This document shows, one piece after another, positions 29,048-38,613 of a stretch of 64,000 bases of DNA. How positions within the stretch are numbered: position 1 is the first letter of the stretch; each line of letters opens with the position of its first letter. A model generated the notes under the pieces. The model was not told the DNA's origin. It saw only the letters and a program-made list of their open reading frames with translations, and searched no databases. A program made the position numbers and the translations under genes. Source of the DNA: Thiobacillus thioparus DSM 505 (lineage in GTDB: Bacteria > Pseudomonadota > Gammaproteobacteria > Burkholderiales > Thiobacillaceae); assembly GCF_000373385.1 (NCBI RefSeq), contig NZ_KB891329.1, forward strand, positions 62,001-126,000, read 5' to 3'.

Positions 29048-30943
29048 GTGCTCGAAGCAATCCGCAAGCATGCACAGGGTTGGCTGGCCAAAGCCATACT
29101 GGCCTTGATTGCAATCACCTTCGCCCTGTTCGGCGTGGACTCCTACATGAGAGGCGACAAAAGCGGCGGCATGGTCGCCGAGGTTGGCGATGTGGGAATT
29201 TCGCGTGAAGAGCTGACACGGGAAATCCAGGCGCAAACCGATCGCATGCGCGAGGCGCTTGGTGCTGCGTTCGACCCTGCTGTCCCGGAGCGCGCCGATT
29301 TCCGCAAACAGGTGCTCGACAGCCTGATCGAACGCAAGGCCTTGTTGCTGGATGCGCAAAAAAACAAATTTCTGGCGCCCGATGCGTACCTTGCCTCCGT
29401 GCTCGCACAGATTCCGGCGTTCCAGCAGGACGGCAAATTCTCCCAGCAGCGTTATGAAGCGGTCTTGCGCCAGAATGGCCGTACGCCAGCAGCCTTTGAA
29501 AACGAGTTACGCCAGGGATTCATGCTGGATGTCGTGGCCAGTCCGGTGACGCTCGCGGCCTTTCCGTCGAATACGTCGCTGACGCAGATTGCGCGCCTGG
29601 TCTCGCAACAGCGTGAAATTGCCTGGGCCGATCTGCCGGCCTCCACCGTGGCTTCAGACGTCAAGGTCACACAAGCCGACGTGGAACGTGATTACGCGGC
29701 CCACAAAGCCGAATTTACCGAGCCTGAACAGATCCGCGCCGAATATCTGGTGCTGGATAAGGCCAGCGTGGCGGGGGGTATCGCAGTGAGCGACAAGGAA
29801 GTGGCCGACTACTATGCGGCCAATGCGGCGAAGTTTGGGCGGCCTGAACAACGCAGTGCAAGCCATATCCTGATTGCGGTGAATAAGAATGCCGACGCCG
29901 CAACGCGGGCCAAGGCCAAGGCCAAGGCGACCGAGCTGGTTCAGATCCTGCAGAAATCGCCGGAACGCTTTGCCGAACTGGCACGCACCGAGTCGCAGGA
30001 TCCGGGCTCGGCCGCACAGGATGGCAGCCTGGGGAGCTTTGCTCGCGGCATGATGGTCAAGCCTTTCGAGGATGCCGTATTCAGCATGAAGCCCCACGAA
30101 ATCCGAGGGCCGGTCGAAAGCGATTTCGGTTATCACATCATCCGGCTGGATGGCATCCAGCCTGCCAAGCTGGCGCCACTGAACGAGGTACGTGCCGAGG
30201 TCGTCGATGAACTGCGCAAGCAGCAGGCGCAAAAGGCCTTTGCAGACCTGGCTGACAACTTCGGCAACCTGGTCTATGAAAACGCACAGTCCCTGCAACC
30301 TGCCGCTACAGCAGCCAAGCTCAGCATCAAGCAGAGCGACTGGATGAGCGCCAAGACGGCGCCGCCGCCATTCAACAATGCCACGTTGTCGGCCGCCCTG
30401 TTCAGTGCCGAGTCGATCAAGTCGAAGCAGAACACCGAAGCCATCGAGGTGCAGCCCGGCATGCTGGTGGCGGCGCGAGTGGTCGATCATCGAGCGGCCC
30501 GACTGCGTCCGCTGACAGAGGTATCCGCGGCGATCGAGACCAGGCTGCGTGCCGAGCAGAGCGCCAAGCTGTTGGCCCAGAAGGGCGAAGCGACCATCAA
30601 GACGCTGGAAAAAGGCGATGAAACGGGTTTGAACTGGTCGTCGTTCAAGGTAGTGGGGCGTCAGCCGTTTGCAGAACTGGATGCGGCTGGCATCCAAGCG
30701 GTATTCCGGGCGAATGCCGACAAGCTGCCGGCCTACACGGGTTTCGCACGACCTGACGGTTCGTATCGGATCGTGCGGATCAGCCGCGTGGTGGAGGCGG
30801 ACACGCCGGATCCTGCGTTGCTGGCCTCGGTCGCCTCCGGCGTGACGCAGGCGCAGCAGCGCGCAGACATGAAGGCGATGCTGGCATTGATCACTGCAGG
30901 CCAGAAAGTAAAAATCCAGCCGAATGCGATCGAAGGTAGATGA
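29048..30943 (+). CDS. ppiD: Periplasmic folding chaperone PpiD (SurA_N / parvulin)
   Basis: This 631-residue protein starts at a GTG (29048) with GGAG upstream. It has an N-terminal membrane anchor (AKAILALIAITFALFGVDSYM), a SurA-like N-terminal chaperone domain, and one parvulin domain that begins at RSASHILIAVNK and ends HIIRLDGIQPAK. A second, degenerate rotamase-like region follows. PpiD sits at the SecYEG exit and assists exported proteins. The lon-hupB-tRNA-ppiD order is conserved. It is terminated by a bidirectional hairpin shared with fabI. Confidence 0.93.
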   Translation: MLEAIRKHAQGWLAKAILALIAITFALFGVDSYMRGDKSGGMVAEVGDVGISREELTREIQAQTDRMREALGAAFDPAVPERADFRKQVLDSLIERKALLLDAQKNKFLAPDAYLASVLAQIPAFQQDGKFSQQRYEAVLRQNGRTPAAFENELRQGFMLDVVASPVTLAAFPSNTSLTQIARLVSQQREIAWADLPASTVASDVKVTQADVERDYAAHKAEFTEPEQIRAEYLVLDKASVAGGIAVSDKEVADYYAANAAKFGRPEQRSASHILIAVNKNADAATRAKAKAKATELVQILQKSPERFAELARTESQDPGSAAQDGSLGSFARGMMVKPFEDAVFSMKPHEIRGPVESDFGYHIIRLDGIQPAKLAPLNEVRAEVVDELRKQQAQKAFADLADNFGNLVYENAQSLQPAATAAKLSIKQSDWMSAKTAPPPFNNATLSAALFSAESIKSKQNTEAIEVQPGMLVAARVVDHRAARLRPLTEVSAAIETRLRAEQSAKLLAQKGEATIKTLEKGDETGLNWSSFKVVGRQPFAELDAAGIQAVFRANADKLPAYTGFARPDGSYRIVRISRVVEADTPDPALLASVASGVTQAQQRADMKAMLALITAGQKVKIQPNAIEGR

Positions 30944-30957
30944 CGTGGCTGCATGAC

Positions 30958-30992
30958 AATAAAAAACGCGCCTTCTGGGCGCGTTTTTTATT
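30958..30992. terminator. Bidirectional terminator between ppiD and fabI
   Basis: AATAAAAAACGCGCC and GGCGCGTTTTTTATT are exact reverse complements around a 5-base loop. The A and T tracts on both sides allow it to end ppiD on the plus strand and fabI on the minus strand. Confidence 0.9.
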
Positions 30993-31008
30993 GGTGCGGC
31001 GGTCGGGG

Positions 31009-31788
31009 TTACTCTGCGCCTGCGGTCGAATTGAACCCGGCGTCGACATAGGTGATTTCGCCCGTAATCCCCGACGCCAGATCGGAGAGCAGGAAGGCTG
31101 CGGCATTGCCGACCTCTTCTATCGTCACGTTGCGGCGGAGCGGCGCATTCTGGGCGACGAGGTCGAGCTTCTCGCCGAAGTTGGCGATACCGCTGGCGGC
31201 CAGCGTCTTGATCGGGCCGGCCGATACTGCGTTGACGCGGATACCCTTGGGCCCAAGGCTTTGCGCCATGTAGTACACGTTGGATTCCAGACTGGCCTTG
31301 GCCAAGCCCATGACGTTGTAGTTGGGGACCGACCGGATCGCACCCAGATAGGACAGGGTCAGCAGCGCTGCCTTGCGGCCTTTCAGCATTGGCAGGGCCG
31401 CCTTGGCCAATGCGGCAAAGCTGTAGGAACTGATGTCGTGGGCGATGCGGAAGTTTTCCCGGGTGACAGCGGAAAGAAAGTCGCCGGCAAGGGCCTCCTT
31501 TGGCGCAAACGCGATCGAATGAACCAGACCGTCGAAGCCGTCCCAGTGTTTGCCGAGCTCGGCAAACAGCGCATCGATCTGCTCGTCGCTGCCGACGTCA
31601 CACGGAAACACCAGGCTGGAGCCGAATTCCTTGGCAAACTCGGTCACGCGATCCTTGATGCGTTCGCCTTGATAGGTGAAGGCCAGTTCGGCGCCTTCGC
31701 GCTTGCATGCCGAGGCGATACCGTAGGCGATGGAACGGTTGGATATCACGCCGGTGATCAGCAAGCGTTTTCCTACAAGAAATCCCAT
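31009..31788 (-). CDS. fabI: Enoyl-[acyl-carrier-protein] reductase (NADH)
   Basis: This 259-residue SDR-fold enzyme performs the last step of fatty-acid elongation. The start is [20 protein letters not shown] with the FabI-type cofactor loop. The catalytic Tyr-x6-Lys is in [13 protein letters not shown], and the upstream Tyr in [20 protein letters not shown] ends the chain. The alternative enoyl reductases FabK and FabV have different folds, so the assignment is safe. It is convergent with ppiD and divergent from the ABC importer. Confidence 0.96.
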   Translation of the reverse strand: MGFLVGKRLLITGVISNRSIAYGIASACKREGAELAFTYQGERIKDRVTEFAKEFGSSLVFPCDVGSDEQIDALFAELGKHWDGFDGLVHSIAFAPKEALAGDFLSAVTRENFRIAHDISSYSFAALAKAALPMLKGRKAALLTLSYLGAIRSVPNYNVMGLAKASLESNVYYMAQSLGPKGIRVNAVSAGPIKTLAASGIANFGEKLDLVAQNAPLRRNVTIEEVGNAAAFLLSDLASGITGEITYVDAGFNSTAGAE

Positions 31789-31862
31789 GATGGTCTCGAA
31801 GAGTTGAGTTGCTCCGGATTATAACGGCTGACGTTAGCGGCGCGCTTGGGTACACTGGTGCC

Positions 31863-34025
31863 ATGGTGCGTATTGGGGCAATTTTATTAAGGATGGGCTT
31901 GCTGGGGATGGGCGTGGGCCTGCTGGCAGGCTGCTCCGACAGCTGGAACAATCCCTACCCCGGCGCCGATGCGCACGCCAATGTGTTGTATAGCGCGTTT
32001 TCCGAACGCCCCAAGCATCTCGATCCGGCCCGCTCTTACAGCTCGAACGAAGCCGAATTCACCGGGCAGATTTACGAACCGCCCCTGCAGTACCATTTCC
32101 TCAAGCGCCCGTATACGCTGATCCCGCTGACGGCCGAAGCCGTACCCACACCGCACTATCTTGACGCAGCCGGCAAGCCGCTTGCCGACGATGCACCTGC
32201 CGACGCCATTGCTGAAAGCGTGTATGAAATCCGGATCCGTCCCGGCATCCGCTATCAGCCGCATCCGGCGTTTGCGCGCGATGCAGCAGGCCACTATCGT
32301 TACCATGCATTGGATGCGGCTGCCGTGGCGAGCAAAAGGCAGATCGGCGATTTCACGCATACGGGCACCCGCGAACTCGTCGCAGCCGACTATGTCTACC
32401 AGATCAAGCGGCTGGCGAATCCCCGCTTGAGTTCACCGATTTTTGGGCTGATGTCTGAGCACATCGTTGGCCTGAAGGCGCTCGGCGACACGCTGGAGAA
32501 GGTATCCATGGCCCATCCCGACGCAGAACTGGACCTGAACGACTTTCCGCTGGCGGGCGCGGAAGTGGTGGATCGATATACGTATCGAATTCACATCAAG
32601 GGGAAATATCCGCAGTTCATCTATTGGCTGGCGATGCCGTTTTTCGCGCCCGTCCCGTGGGAGGCCGACGCCTTCTATGCGCAGCCGGGTATGGCGGACA
32701 ACAACCTGACCCTGGACTGGCAGCCGGTCGGGACCGGCCCCTACTACCTGTCCGAGAACGATCCCAACCGCCGCATGGTGCTGACGAAGAATCCCTACTA
32801 CCACGGCGAAACCTATCCCGAGGACGGCGACGTAGCGGATCGCCAGGCGGGTCTACTGGCGGACGCCGGCAAGCCGCTGCCGTTCGTGGACAAGGCTGTG
32901 TTCAGTCTGGAAAAGGAAACCATCCCCTACTGGAGCAAGTTTCTGCAGGGCTATTACGACAGTTCCGGCATCAGCTCGGACAGCTTCGACCAGGCCGTGC
33001 AGTTCTCGGCGGGTGGCGATCCGCGGCTGACCGACAGCATGCGCGAGAAGGGCATCCATCTCGTTACTGCGGTGGCGGCTTCGATCTGGTACGTGGGGTT
33101 TAACATGCTCGATCCGGTGGTGGGCGGTCAGGGTGAGGATCGCCGCAAGCTGAGGCAGGCAATTTCCATCGCGTTCGACTACGACGAATTCATTTCCATT
33201 TTCCTGAACGGCCGCGGTATTCCGGCACAGGGACCGATCCCGCCCGGGCTGTTCGGATACGTCGATGGCGTGGCAGGGCTGAATCCGTATGTCTACGAGA
33301 CGCATGACGGCAAGATCGTGAGACATTCCATCGAGATGGCGAAAAAGCTGCTGGCCGAAGCAGGTTATCCCAATGGCCGCAACGTCAAAACCGGCGAGCC
33401 GCTGGTGCTCTATTTCGACACCATGGCAAGCGGCCCCGATACCAAGTCGCGGCTCGACTGGATGAAGAAGCAACTCGACAAGCTCAATGTGCAGCTGGTC
33501 GTCCGCGGCACCGATTACAACCGCTTCCAGGACAAGATGCGCAAGGGCAACGCGCAGTTGTTCGAATGGGGCTGGAATGCCGATTATCCCGATCCGGAAA
33601 ACTTCTTCTTCCTGCTGTATGGGCCGAACAAGAAAGTGGCCACCGGGGGCGAGAACGCAGCCAACTACGACAATCCTGAATTCAACCGCCTGTTCGAACG
33701 CATGAAGGATATGGACAACGGCCCCGAGCGCCAGCAGGTGATCACCGCCATGCTCGAGATCGTGCGCCGCGATGCCCCCTGGATTTTTGCCTACTATCCC
33801 AAATCCTTTGGCTTGCGCCATGACTGGGTCCATAACGTCAAGCCCAACCTGATGGCCAACAATACGCTCAAGTACCGGCGTATCGACCCGGATCTGCGTG
33901 CCGCCCGACGCGCAGAATGGAATCGTCCCGCGCTGTGGCCGATCATGCTGCTGGTTGGCGGCGTGGTTGCACTCATCGCGCCGGCAGTGGTCGCCTGGCG
34001 CCGGCGCGAGAGGACGACCGCCTGA
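31863..34025 (+). CDS. Peptide-type ABC transporter substrate-binding lipoprotein (family 5), with C-terminal membrane helix
   Basis: The protein has 720 residues from the ATG at 31863; another Met at 31893 also precedes the lipobox. The signal ends LLAGC, so a lipoprotein is expected. The family-5 binding fold is seen in SERPKHLDPARSYSSNEAEF, the ligand loop YYLSENDPNRRMVLTKNPYY, and QAISIAFDYDEFI. A stretch LWPIMLLVGGVVALIAPAVV near the C-terminus is a membrane helix followed by WRRRER, which is unusual for this family. It is longer than OppA or DppA (about 540). The next gene overlaps (TGATG), so it is the first of a four-gene importer. Confidence 0.88.
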   Translation: MVRIGAILLRMGLLGMGVGLLAGCSDSWNNPYPGADAHANVLYSAFSERPKHLDPARSYSSNEAEFTGQIYEPPLQYHFLKRPYTLIPLTAEAVPTPHYLDAAGKPLADDAPADAIAESVYEIRIRPGIRYQPHPAFARDAAGHYRYHALDAAAVASKRQIGDFTHTGTRELVAADYVYQIKRLANPRLSSPIFGLMSEHIVGLKALGDTLEKVSMAHPDAELDLNDFPLAGAEVVDRYTYRIHIKGKYPQFIYWLAMPFFAPVPWEADAFYAQPGMADNNLTLDWQPVGTGPYYLSENDPNRRMVLTKNPYYHGETYPEDGDVADRQAGLLADAGKPLPFVDKAVFSLEKETIPYWSKFLQGYYDSSGISSDSFDQAVQFSAGGDPRLTDSMREKGIHLVTAVAASIWYVGFNMLDPVVGGQGEDRRKLRQAISIAFDYDEFISIFLNGRGIPAQGPIPPGLFGYVDGVAGLNPYVYETHDGKIVRHSIEMAKKLLAEAGYPNGRNVKTGEPLVLYFDTMASGPDTKSRLDWMKKQLDKLNVQLVVRGTDYNRFQDKMRKGNAQLFEWGWNADYPDPENFFFLLYGPNKKVATGGENAANYDNPEFNRLFERMKDMDNGPERQQVITAMLEIVRRDAPWIFAYYPKSFGLRHDWVHNVKPNLMANNTLKYRRIDPDLRAARRAEWNRPALWPIMLLVGGVVALIAPAVVAWRRRERTTA

Positions 34026-35002
34026 TGTTTGCCTACATCCTGCGCCGCCTGCTGTATGCCATTCCGATCTTGATCGGCGTCAACCTGCTGACCTTCGCAC
34101 TGTTCTTCGTCGTCAATACGCCGGACGACATGGCGCGACTGCAGCTCGGCGCCAAACACGTGACGCCCGAGGCGATCGAGCGCTGGAAGGTCGAACACGG
34201 CTACGACAAACCGCTGCTGCTGAACACCCGGGTGACCGGGAGTGCGCAGCTTACCGACACGCTCTTTTTCAAACGTTCAGCCGCGATGTTCGCATTCGAA
34301 TTCGGCAAGGGCGACGACGGCCGCGACATCGGCAACGAGATCCGTACCCGCATGGGGCCGAGTCTGGCGATCGCGCTGCCCGTGTTTGTCGTCGGCCTGC
34401 TGGTCAACATTACCTTCGCTTTGCTGATGGTGTTCTTCCGTGCAACGTATCTCGATGTGTGGGGGGTGGTGCTGTGCGTCGTACTGATGTCGATCTCAGG
34501 GCTGTTCTATATCATCGCCGGCCAGTATTTCATCGCCAAGTTGTGGAACCTGTTGCCGATCTCGGGCTATACGGGTGGCATCCATGGTCTCAAGTTCATC
34601 CTCCTGCCCGTGTTGGTGAGCGTGGTAGCGGGAATCGGTAGTGGATCGCGCTGGTACCGAACGATTTTTCTTGAGGAGATCGGCAAGGATTATGTGCGTA
34701 CTGCACGTGCCAAAGGCTTGTCCGAGATTCGGGTATTGTTTCGTCACGTGTTGAAGAACGGCATGATCCCGATCCTGACCGGCGCGGTGGTGGTGTTGCC
34801 GCTCTTGTTCATGGGCAGCCTCATCACCGAATCCTTCTTCGGCATTCCGGGACTCGGCAGCTACACGATCGACGCGATCCAGGCGCAGGATTTCTCGGTG
34901 GTGCGCGCGATGGTGTTCCTGGGCTCCTTTCTCTATATCGTCGGCCTGATCCTTACCGACATTTCCTATTCGTGGGTGGATCCTCGGGTGCGGCTGCAAT
35001 GA
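34025..35002 (+). CDS. Peptide-type ABC transporter permease (OppB/DppB family)
   Basis: This is a 325-residue inner-membrane permease. The start MFAYILRRLLYAIPILIGVN is typical of DppB. The coupling (EAA) motif is DYVRTARAKGLSEIRVLFRH, and the last helices contain ITESFFGIPGLGSYTIDAIQ. About six membrane helices are expected. The region between the first and second helix (about residues 35-110) is longer than in DppB and lies outside. The ATG at 34025 overlaps the binding-protein stop. Confidence 0.9.
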   Translation: MFAYILRRLLYAIPILIGVNLLTFALFFVVNTPDDMARLQLGAKHVTPEAIERWKVEHGYDKPLLLNTRVTGSAQLTDTLFFKRSAAMFAFEFGKGDDGRDIGNEIRTRMGPSLAIALPVFVVGLLVNITFALLMVFFRATYLDVWGVVLCVVLMSISGLFYIIAGQYFIAKLWNLLPISGYTGGIHGLKFILLPVLVSVVAGIGSGSRWYRTIFLEEIGKDYVRTARAKGLSEIRVLFRHVLKNGMIPILTGAVVVLPLLFMGSLITESFFGIPGLGSYTIDAIQAQDFSVVRAMVFLGSFLYIVGLILTDISYSWVDPRVRLQ

Positions 35003-36420
35003 GCCTGGGCACATTCCATTTCGTCCCTGTCCTGTTGTGGACCGATGCGCTCATTTTCATGCTGCTGACCGTAGCGCTGGCAACAGTGTGGTGGATCCGC
35101 CGTCACGCGCACCTGCGCGCGCCGTGGGCAGCCGTGGCGAGACGCCCCATGGCGATGGGCGCGGCGCTGGTGCTGGCCGTGTTCGTGATCATCGGCCTGC
35201 TCGACTCGCTGCATTACCGCGAACGACTGGACGCCAGCCCGCCCGACAGACCGCAATATTCGGTCGAAGTGTTGTCGGTGTTCGACGCATTGGCCGGCAG
35301 ATTGCGTACGCAGCAGGAAAAAACCTATTCCGCGCCGCTGGCGATGCACTTGTATGCCAAGGAGTTCACGGAGCGGGACGGCGCCACCGTTCGGGATTAT
35401 CCGCGCCTGGAATATGGCGGTGCGCATCTGAAGCAGGCTGACGAGTACGTACCGGACATCGTCCGGCGCGTACTCGTCGGCCTGTTGCAGGGCCTGGCGA
35501 GCAGCCTGCTGCTGTTCGGCCTGCTTGCAGCATGGCAGGCACGCCATAGGCAGATGAGGGTCGGGAGCTGGTTGTCTGCCTGGGAAACGGGCCACCTCGG
35601 CTGGCCTGGGCGGACAGTCGTGATCGTGTTGGCGCTGATGCTGATGCTGGGGGCGGTGATCGCCCGCCTGGCCGCAGGCTATCACGTCTTCGGTACCGAC
35701 AAGGTCGGACAGGATGTGCTCTACATTAGCCTCAAGAGCATCCGCACCGGCCTGGTCATCGGTACGCTCACGACACTGGTCACCCTGCCGCTTGCGATCG
35801 TGCTAGGGATTGCGGCAGGGTATTTCCGGGGCTGGGTGGACGACGTCATCCAGTATGTCTACACCGTGCTGAATTCAATTCCAGGCGTGCTGCTGATCGC
35901 AGCAGCGGTACTCATCGTACAGGTCGCCATCGAGGCCCATCCCGATCTGTTCGACACCTCGGCGGCACGTGCCGATGTTCGCCTGCTGGCCCTGTGCATC
36001 ATCATGGGCGTGACCAGCTGGACCAGCCTGGCGCGCCTGCTGCGCGGCGAATCGCTCAAGCTCAGGACGCTCGATTATGTCGAGGCGGCACGGGCGTTCG
36101 GCGTTTCGCACGCACGCATCATCAGCCGCCACATTTTCCCCAACGTATTCCACCTCGTGCTGATTGCGATCGTACTGGACTTCTCGGGCCTGGTGCTGGC
36201 CGAGGCCGTGCTCTCCTATGTCGGGGTCGGTGTCGATCCCGCCATGTATAGCTGGGGCAACATGATCAATGGCGCGCGTCTCGAGCTGGCGCGCGAGCCT
36301 GTCGTCTGGTGGCAGTTGGGCGCGGCCTTCGCCTTCATGTTCACCTTGGTCCTGGCTGCCAACCTGTTTGCCGACGGCGTGCGCGATGCATTCGACCCGC
36401 GCCTGGAGGAACGGCAGTGA
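34999..36420 (+). CDS. Peptide-type ABC transporter permease (OppC/DppC family) with enlarged periplasmic loop
   Basis: The protein has 473 residues from the ATG at 34999, which overlaps the previous stop by 4 bases. The coupling motif DYVEAARAFGVSHARIISRH and the C-terminal LSYVGVGVDPAMYSWGNMIN are typical of DppC. The N-terminal part differs: an extra membrane helix, a second helix, then an extracytoplasmic stretch of about 100 residues (LDSLHYRERLDA onward) before another helix. OppC and DppC are about 300 residues, so roughly 150 residues are additional. The insert may contact the unusual binding protein. Confidence 0.86.
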   Translation: MSLGTFHFVPVLLWTDALIFMLLTVALATVWWIRRHAHLRAPWAAVARRPMAMGAALVLAVFVIIGLLDSLHYRERLDASPPDRPQYSVEVLSVFDALAGRLRTQQEKTYSAPLAMHLYAKEFTERDGATVRDYPRLEYGGAHLKQADEYVPDIVRRVLVGLLQGLASSLLLFGLLAAWQARHRQMRVGSWLSAWETGHLGWPGRTVVIVLALMLMLGAVIARLAAGYHVFGTDKVGQDVLYISLKSIRTGLVIGTLTTLVTLPLAIVLGIAAGYFRGWVDDVIQYVYTVLNSIPGVLLIAAAVLIVQVAIEAHPDLFDTSAARADVRLLALCIIMGVTSWTSLARLLRGESLKLRTLDYVEAARAFGVSHARIISRHIFPNVFHLVLIAIVLDFSGLVLAEAVLSYVGVGVDPAMYSWGNMINGARLELAREPVVWWQLGAAFAFMFTLVLAANLFADGVRDAFDPRLEERQ

Positions 36421-38381
36421 GCCCGCTACTGCGCGTCGACAGGCTGGTCACCGGTATCGGTGCCGCGCGCGTGGTCGATGGCGTGTCGTTCGACGTCGCG
36501 GCGGGCGAAACCTACGCTTTGCTGGGCGAGTCGGGCTGCGGCAAATCGATGACCGCCCTGTCACTGATGCGGCTGTTGCCGGATGGCGGGCGCATCCTGT
36601 CGGGTCACGTGCAACTGGGCGAAACCGATGTACTGGCACTGCCTGAACGCGACATGCGGCGTGTGCGCGGCGGGCAGATGGCGATGGTGTTTCAGGAGCC
36701 GATGCTGGCGCTGAATCCCGTCATCAAGGTGGGCGATCAGATCGGCGAGGCATTGTCCTTGCATCAGGGCCTCAACGGACAGGCTGCGCGCGACGCTGCG
36801 CGCGCACTGCTCGATTCGGTGGGCGTGCCGGATGCGGCGCGGCGGCTCGATAGCTATCCGTTCGAACTTTCGGGCGGGTTGCGCCAGCGAATGATGATCG
36901 CTATGGCCCTGGCGGGCGAGCCCAGCCTGCTCATCGCCGACGAGCCGACGACGGCACTGGACGTGACCATCCAGGCCCAGGTGCTCGACGTGTTGCGCAA
37001 CTTGCGTGCGAAACGCCGGATGGGCATGCTGCTGATCACGCACGATCTCGGCGTGGTGGCCGAGAACGCCGACCGCGTGGGGGTGATGTATGCCGGCGAA
37101 TTGCTGGAGGAGGGCGCACGCGACGCCTTCTTCGCGGCACCGCAACATCCCTACAGCCGCATGCTGTTCGAGGCCTTGCCGCGAACGGGCGATGCCGGGC
37201 GGTTGACCACGATTGCCGGCCAGGTGCCCCGACTCGACACGCAGTTGCGCGGATGCCGCTTCGCACCGCGCTGTCCGTTTGCCATCGCGCGCTGCCACGC
37301 GGAGTCGCCCGGCTGGCAGGAACTGGATGGGCAGCGGGTGCGCTGCCATCTGGCGGGCAGCTTGCCGGCGGGCAGCGTACGCGAACGCGTCACTCATCCC
37401 GTGGCGGCACATACCCCGCAACCGCTTCTGCAGGTGGAAGGGCTGAAAGTGCATTTCCCGATCCGGCGCGGCTTGATCCAGCGTACGGTGGGGCATGTGC
37501 GTGCCGTCGACGACGTGGACCTGACGATCCAGGCCGGCCGCACGCTGGCACTGGTTGGCGAATCGGGCTGCGGCAAGACGACGGTGGGGAAGGCATTGCT
37601 GCGGCTGATCGAGCCGACGGCGGGCACCATCATGCTGGGTGGCAAGGCGGTCCCCGCGAAGAATATGCCTACCCTGCGACGGCAGGCACAGATGGTATTT
37701 CAGGATCCGTTCAGTTCGCTCAATCCGCGCATGCGGGTGGCGGACATCCTGCTCGAAGGCATGGATGCGCTGGGTGTGGGCGCGCGCGGCGAACGACGCG
37801 GTGCCGTGGCTCGATTGTTGGATCAGGTCGGCTTGCCGGACGATGCGGGCGGCCGCTATCCCCATGCATTCTCAGGCGGACAGCGGCAGCGCATTGCGAT
37901 CGCACGGGCGCTTGCCGTGTCGCCGCGGCTGGTGATCTGCGACGAACCAACCAGTGCGCTCGACGTGTCGGTGCAGGCGCAAATCCTGAATCTGCTGAAA
38001 GACCTGCAGGCCGATCTCGGTCTGGCCTATCTTTTCATCACGCACAATCTCGCCGTGGTGGAGTATCTGGCGCACGATGTGGCGGTGATGTACCTCGGGC
38101 GTATCGTCGAGCAAGGCCAGGCCGGTGCGGTATTGCGCACACCGCGCCATCCCTACACGCAGGCGCTGGTCAGTGCGGTGCCGCGCATCGAGCCGCCTGC
38201 CGGGCAGACGGTTATCCGCCTGGCGGGCGACCAGCCTTCGCCGCTCAATCCGCCGGTCGGCTGCCATTTTCATCCGCGTTGTCCGCACGCCAGCGCAGTG
38301 TGCCGGCAAACCTATCCGGAGCGAACCGATCTGGGCGGCGGACATTGGGTGCGGTGCCATTGGGTGGCAGCGCAGGGTTAA
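36417..38381 (+). CDS. Peptide-type ABC transporter ATP-binding protein, two fused nucleotide-binding domains (DppD-DppF/YejF type)
   Basis: The protein has 654 residues. The GTG at 36417 has GGAGG upstream and overlaps the permease stop. Domain 1: Walker [15 protein letters not shown], signature [14 protein letters not shown]. Domain 2: Walker [16 protein letters not shown], signature [15 protein letters not shown], Walker [13 protein letters not shown]. Each domain ends in the oligopeptide C-terminal region with [10 protein letters not shown] and [10 protein letters not shown] cysteines, which in this family can bind an Fe-S cluster. It supplies both ATPase sites to the importer, so no further subunit is needed. 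Confidence 0.93.
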   Translation: MSPLLRVDRLVTGIGAARVVDGVSFDVAAGETYALLGESGCGKSMTALSLMRLLPDGGRILSGHVQLGETDVLALPERDMRRVRGGQMAMVFQEPMLALNPVIKVGDQIGEALSLHQGLNGQAARDAARALLDSVGVPDAARRLDSYPFELSGGLRQRMMIAMALAGEPSLLIADEPTTALDVTIQAQVLDVLRNLRAKRRMGMLLITHDLGVVAENADRVGVMYAGELLEEGARDAFFAAPQHPYSRMLFEALPRTGDAGRLTTIAGQVPRLDTQLRGCRFAPRCPFAIARCHAESPGWQELDGQRVRCHLAGSLPAGSVRERVTHPVAAHTPQPLLQVEGLKVHFPIRRGLIQRTVGHVRAVDDVDLTIQAGRTLALVGESGCGKTTVGKALLRLIEPTAGTIMLGGKAVPAKNMPTLRRQAQMVFQDPFSSLNPRMRVADILLEGMDALGVGARGERRGAVARLLDQVGLPDDAGGRYPHAFSGGQRQRIAIARALAVSPRLVICDEPTSALDVSVQAQILNLLKDLQADLGLAYLFITHNLAVVEYLAHDVAVMYLGRIVEQGQAGAVLRTPRHPYTQALVSAVPRIEPPAGQTVIRLAGDQPSPLNPPVGCHFHPRCPHASAVCRQTYPERTDLGGGHWVRCHWVAAQG

Positions 38382-38404
38382 GGTTTCAGGAAACGGAGCA
38401 TCAA

Positions 38405-38602
38405 TTGAGCAGCGGCAAACACAGTCGAAATTTCTGGCTTGGCAACGGCGTCCTGGCCGTGGCGATGCTGACCCTGATGTTCATGGGGCCGCTCTCCAAT
38501 GTGCTGGGCATCTGGGCCGCGGTGTTGTGGATGGTGCTGGCTGCGATTGGAGTGGCGCTGCTGATGTCGGGCAAGTCCGACGAACCGCCCGCATCGGACT
38601 GA
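38405..38602 (+). CDS. Small two-helix membrane protein
   Basis: A 65-residue product begins at a TTG (38405) preceded by AGGAAACGGAG. It has two hydrophobic segments (WLGNGVLAVAMLTLMFMGPL and VLGIWAAVLWMVLAAIGVAL) and a short acidic C-terminus. I recognise no family. It follows the ATP-binding gene by 23 bases and could be a small accessory subunit of the importer. It is convergent with mltD. The non-ATG start and the short length keep the confidence modest. Confidence 0.55.
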   Translation: MSSGKHSRNFWLGNGVLAVAMLTLMFMGPLSNVLGIWAAVLWMVLAAIGVALLMSGKSDEPPASD

Positions 38603-38613
38603 GACGGTGGTTC

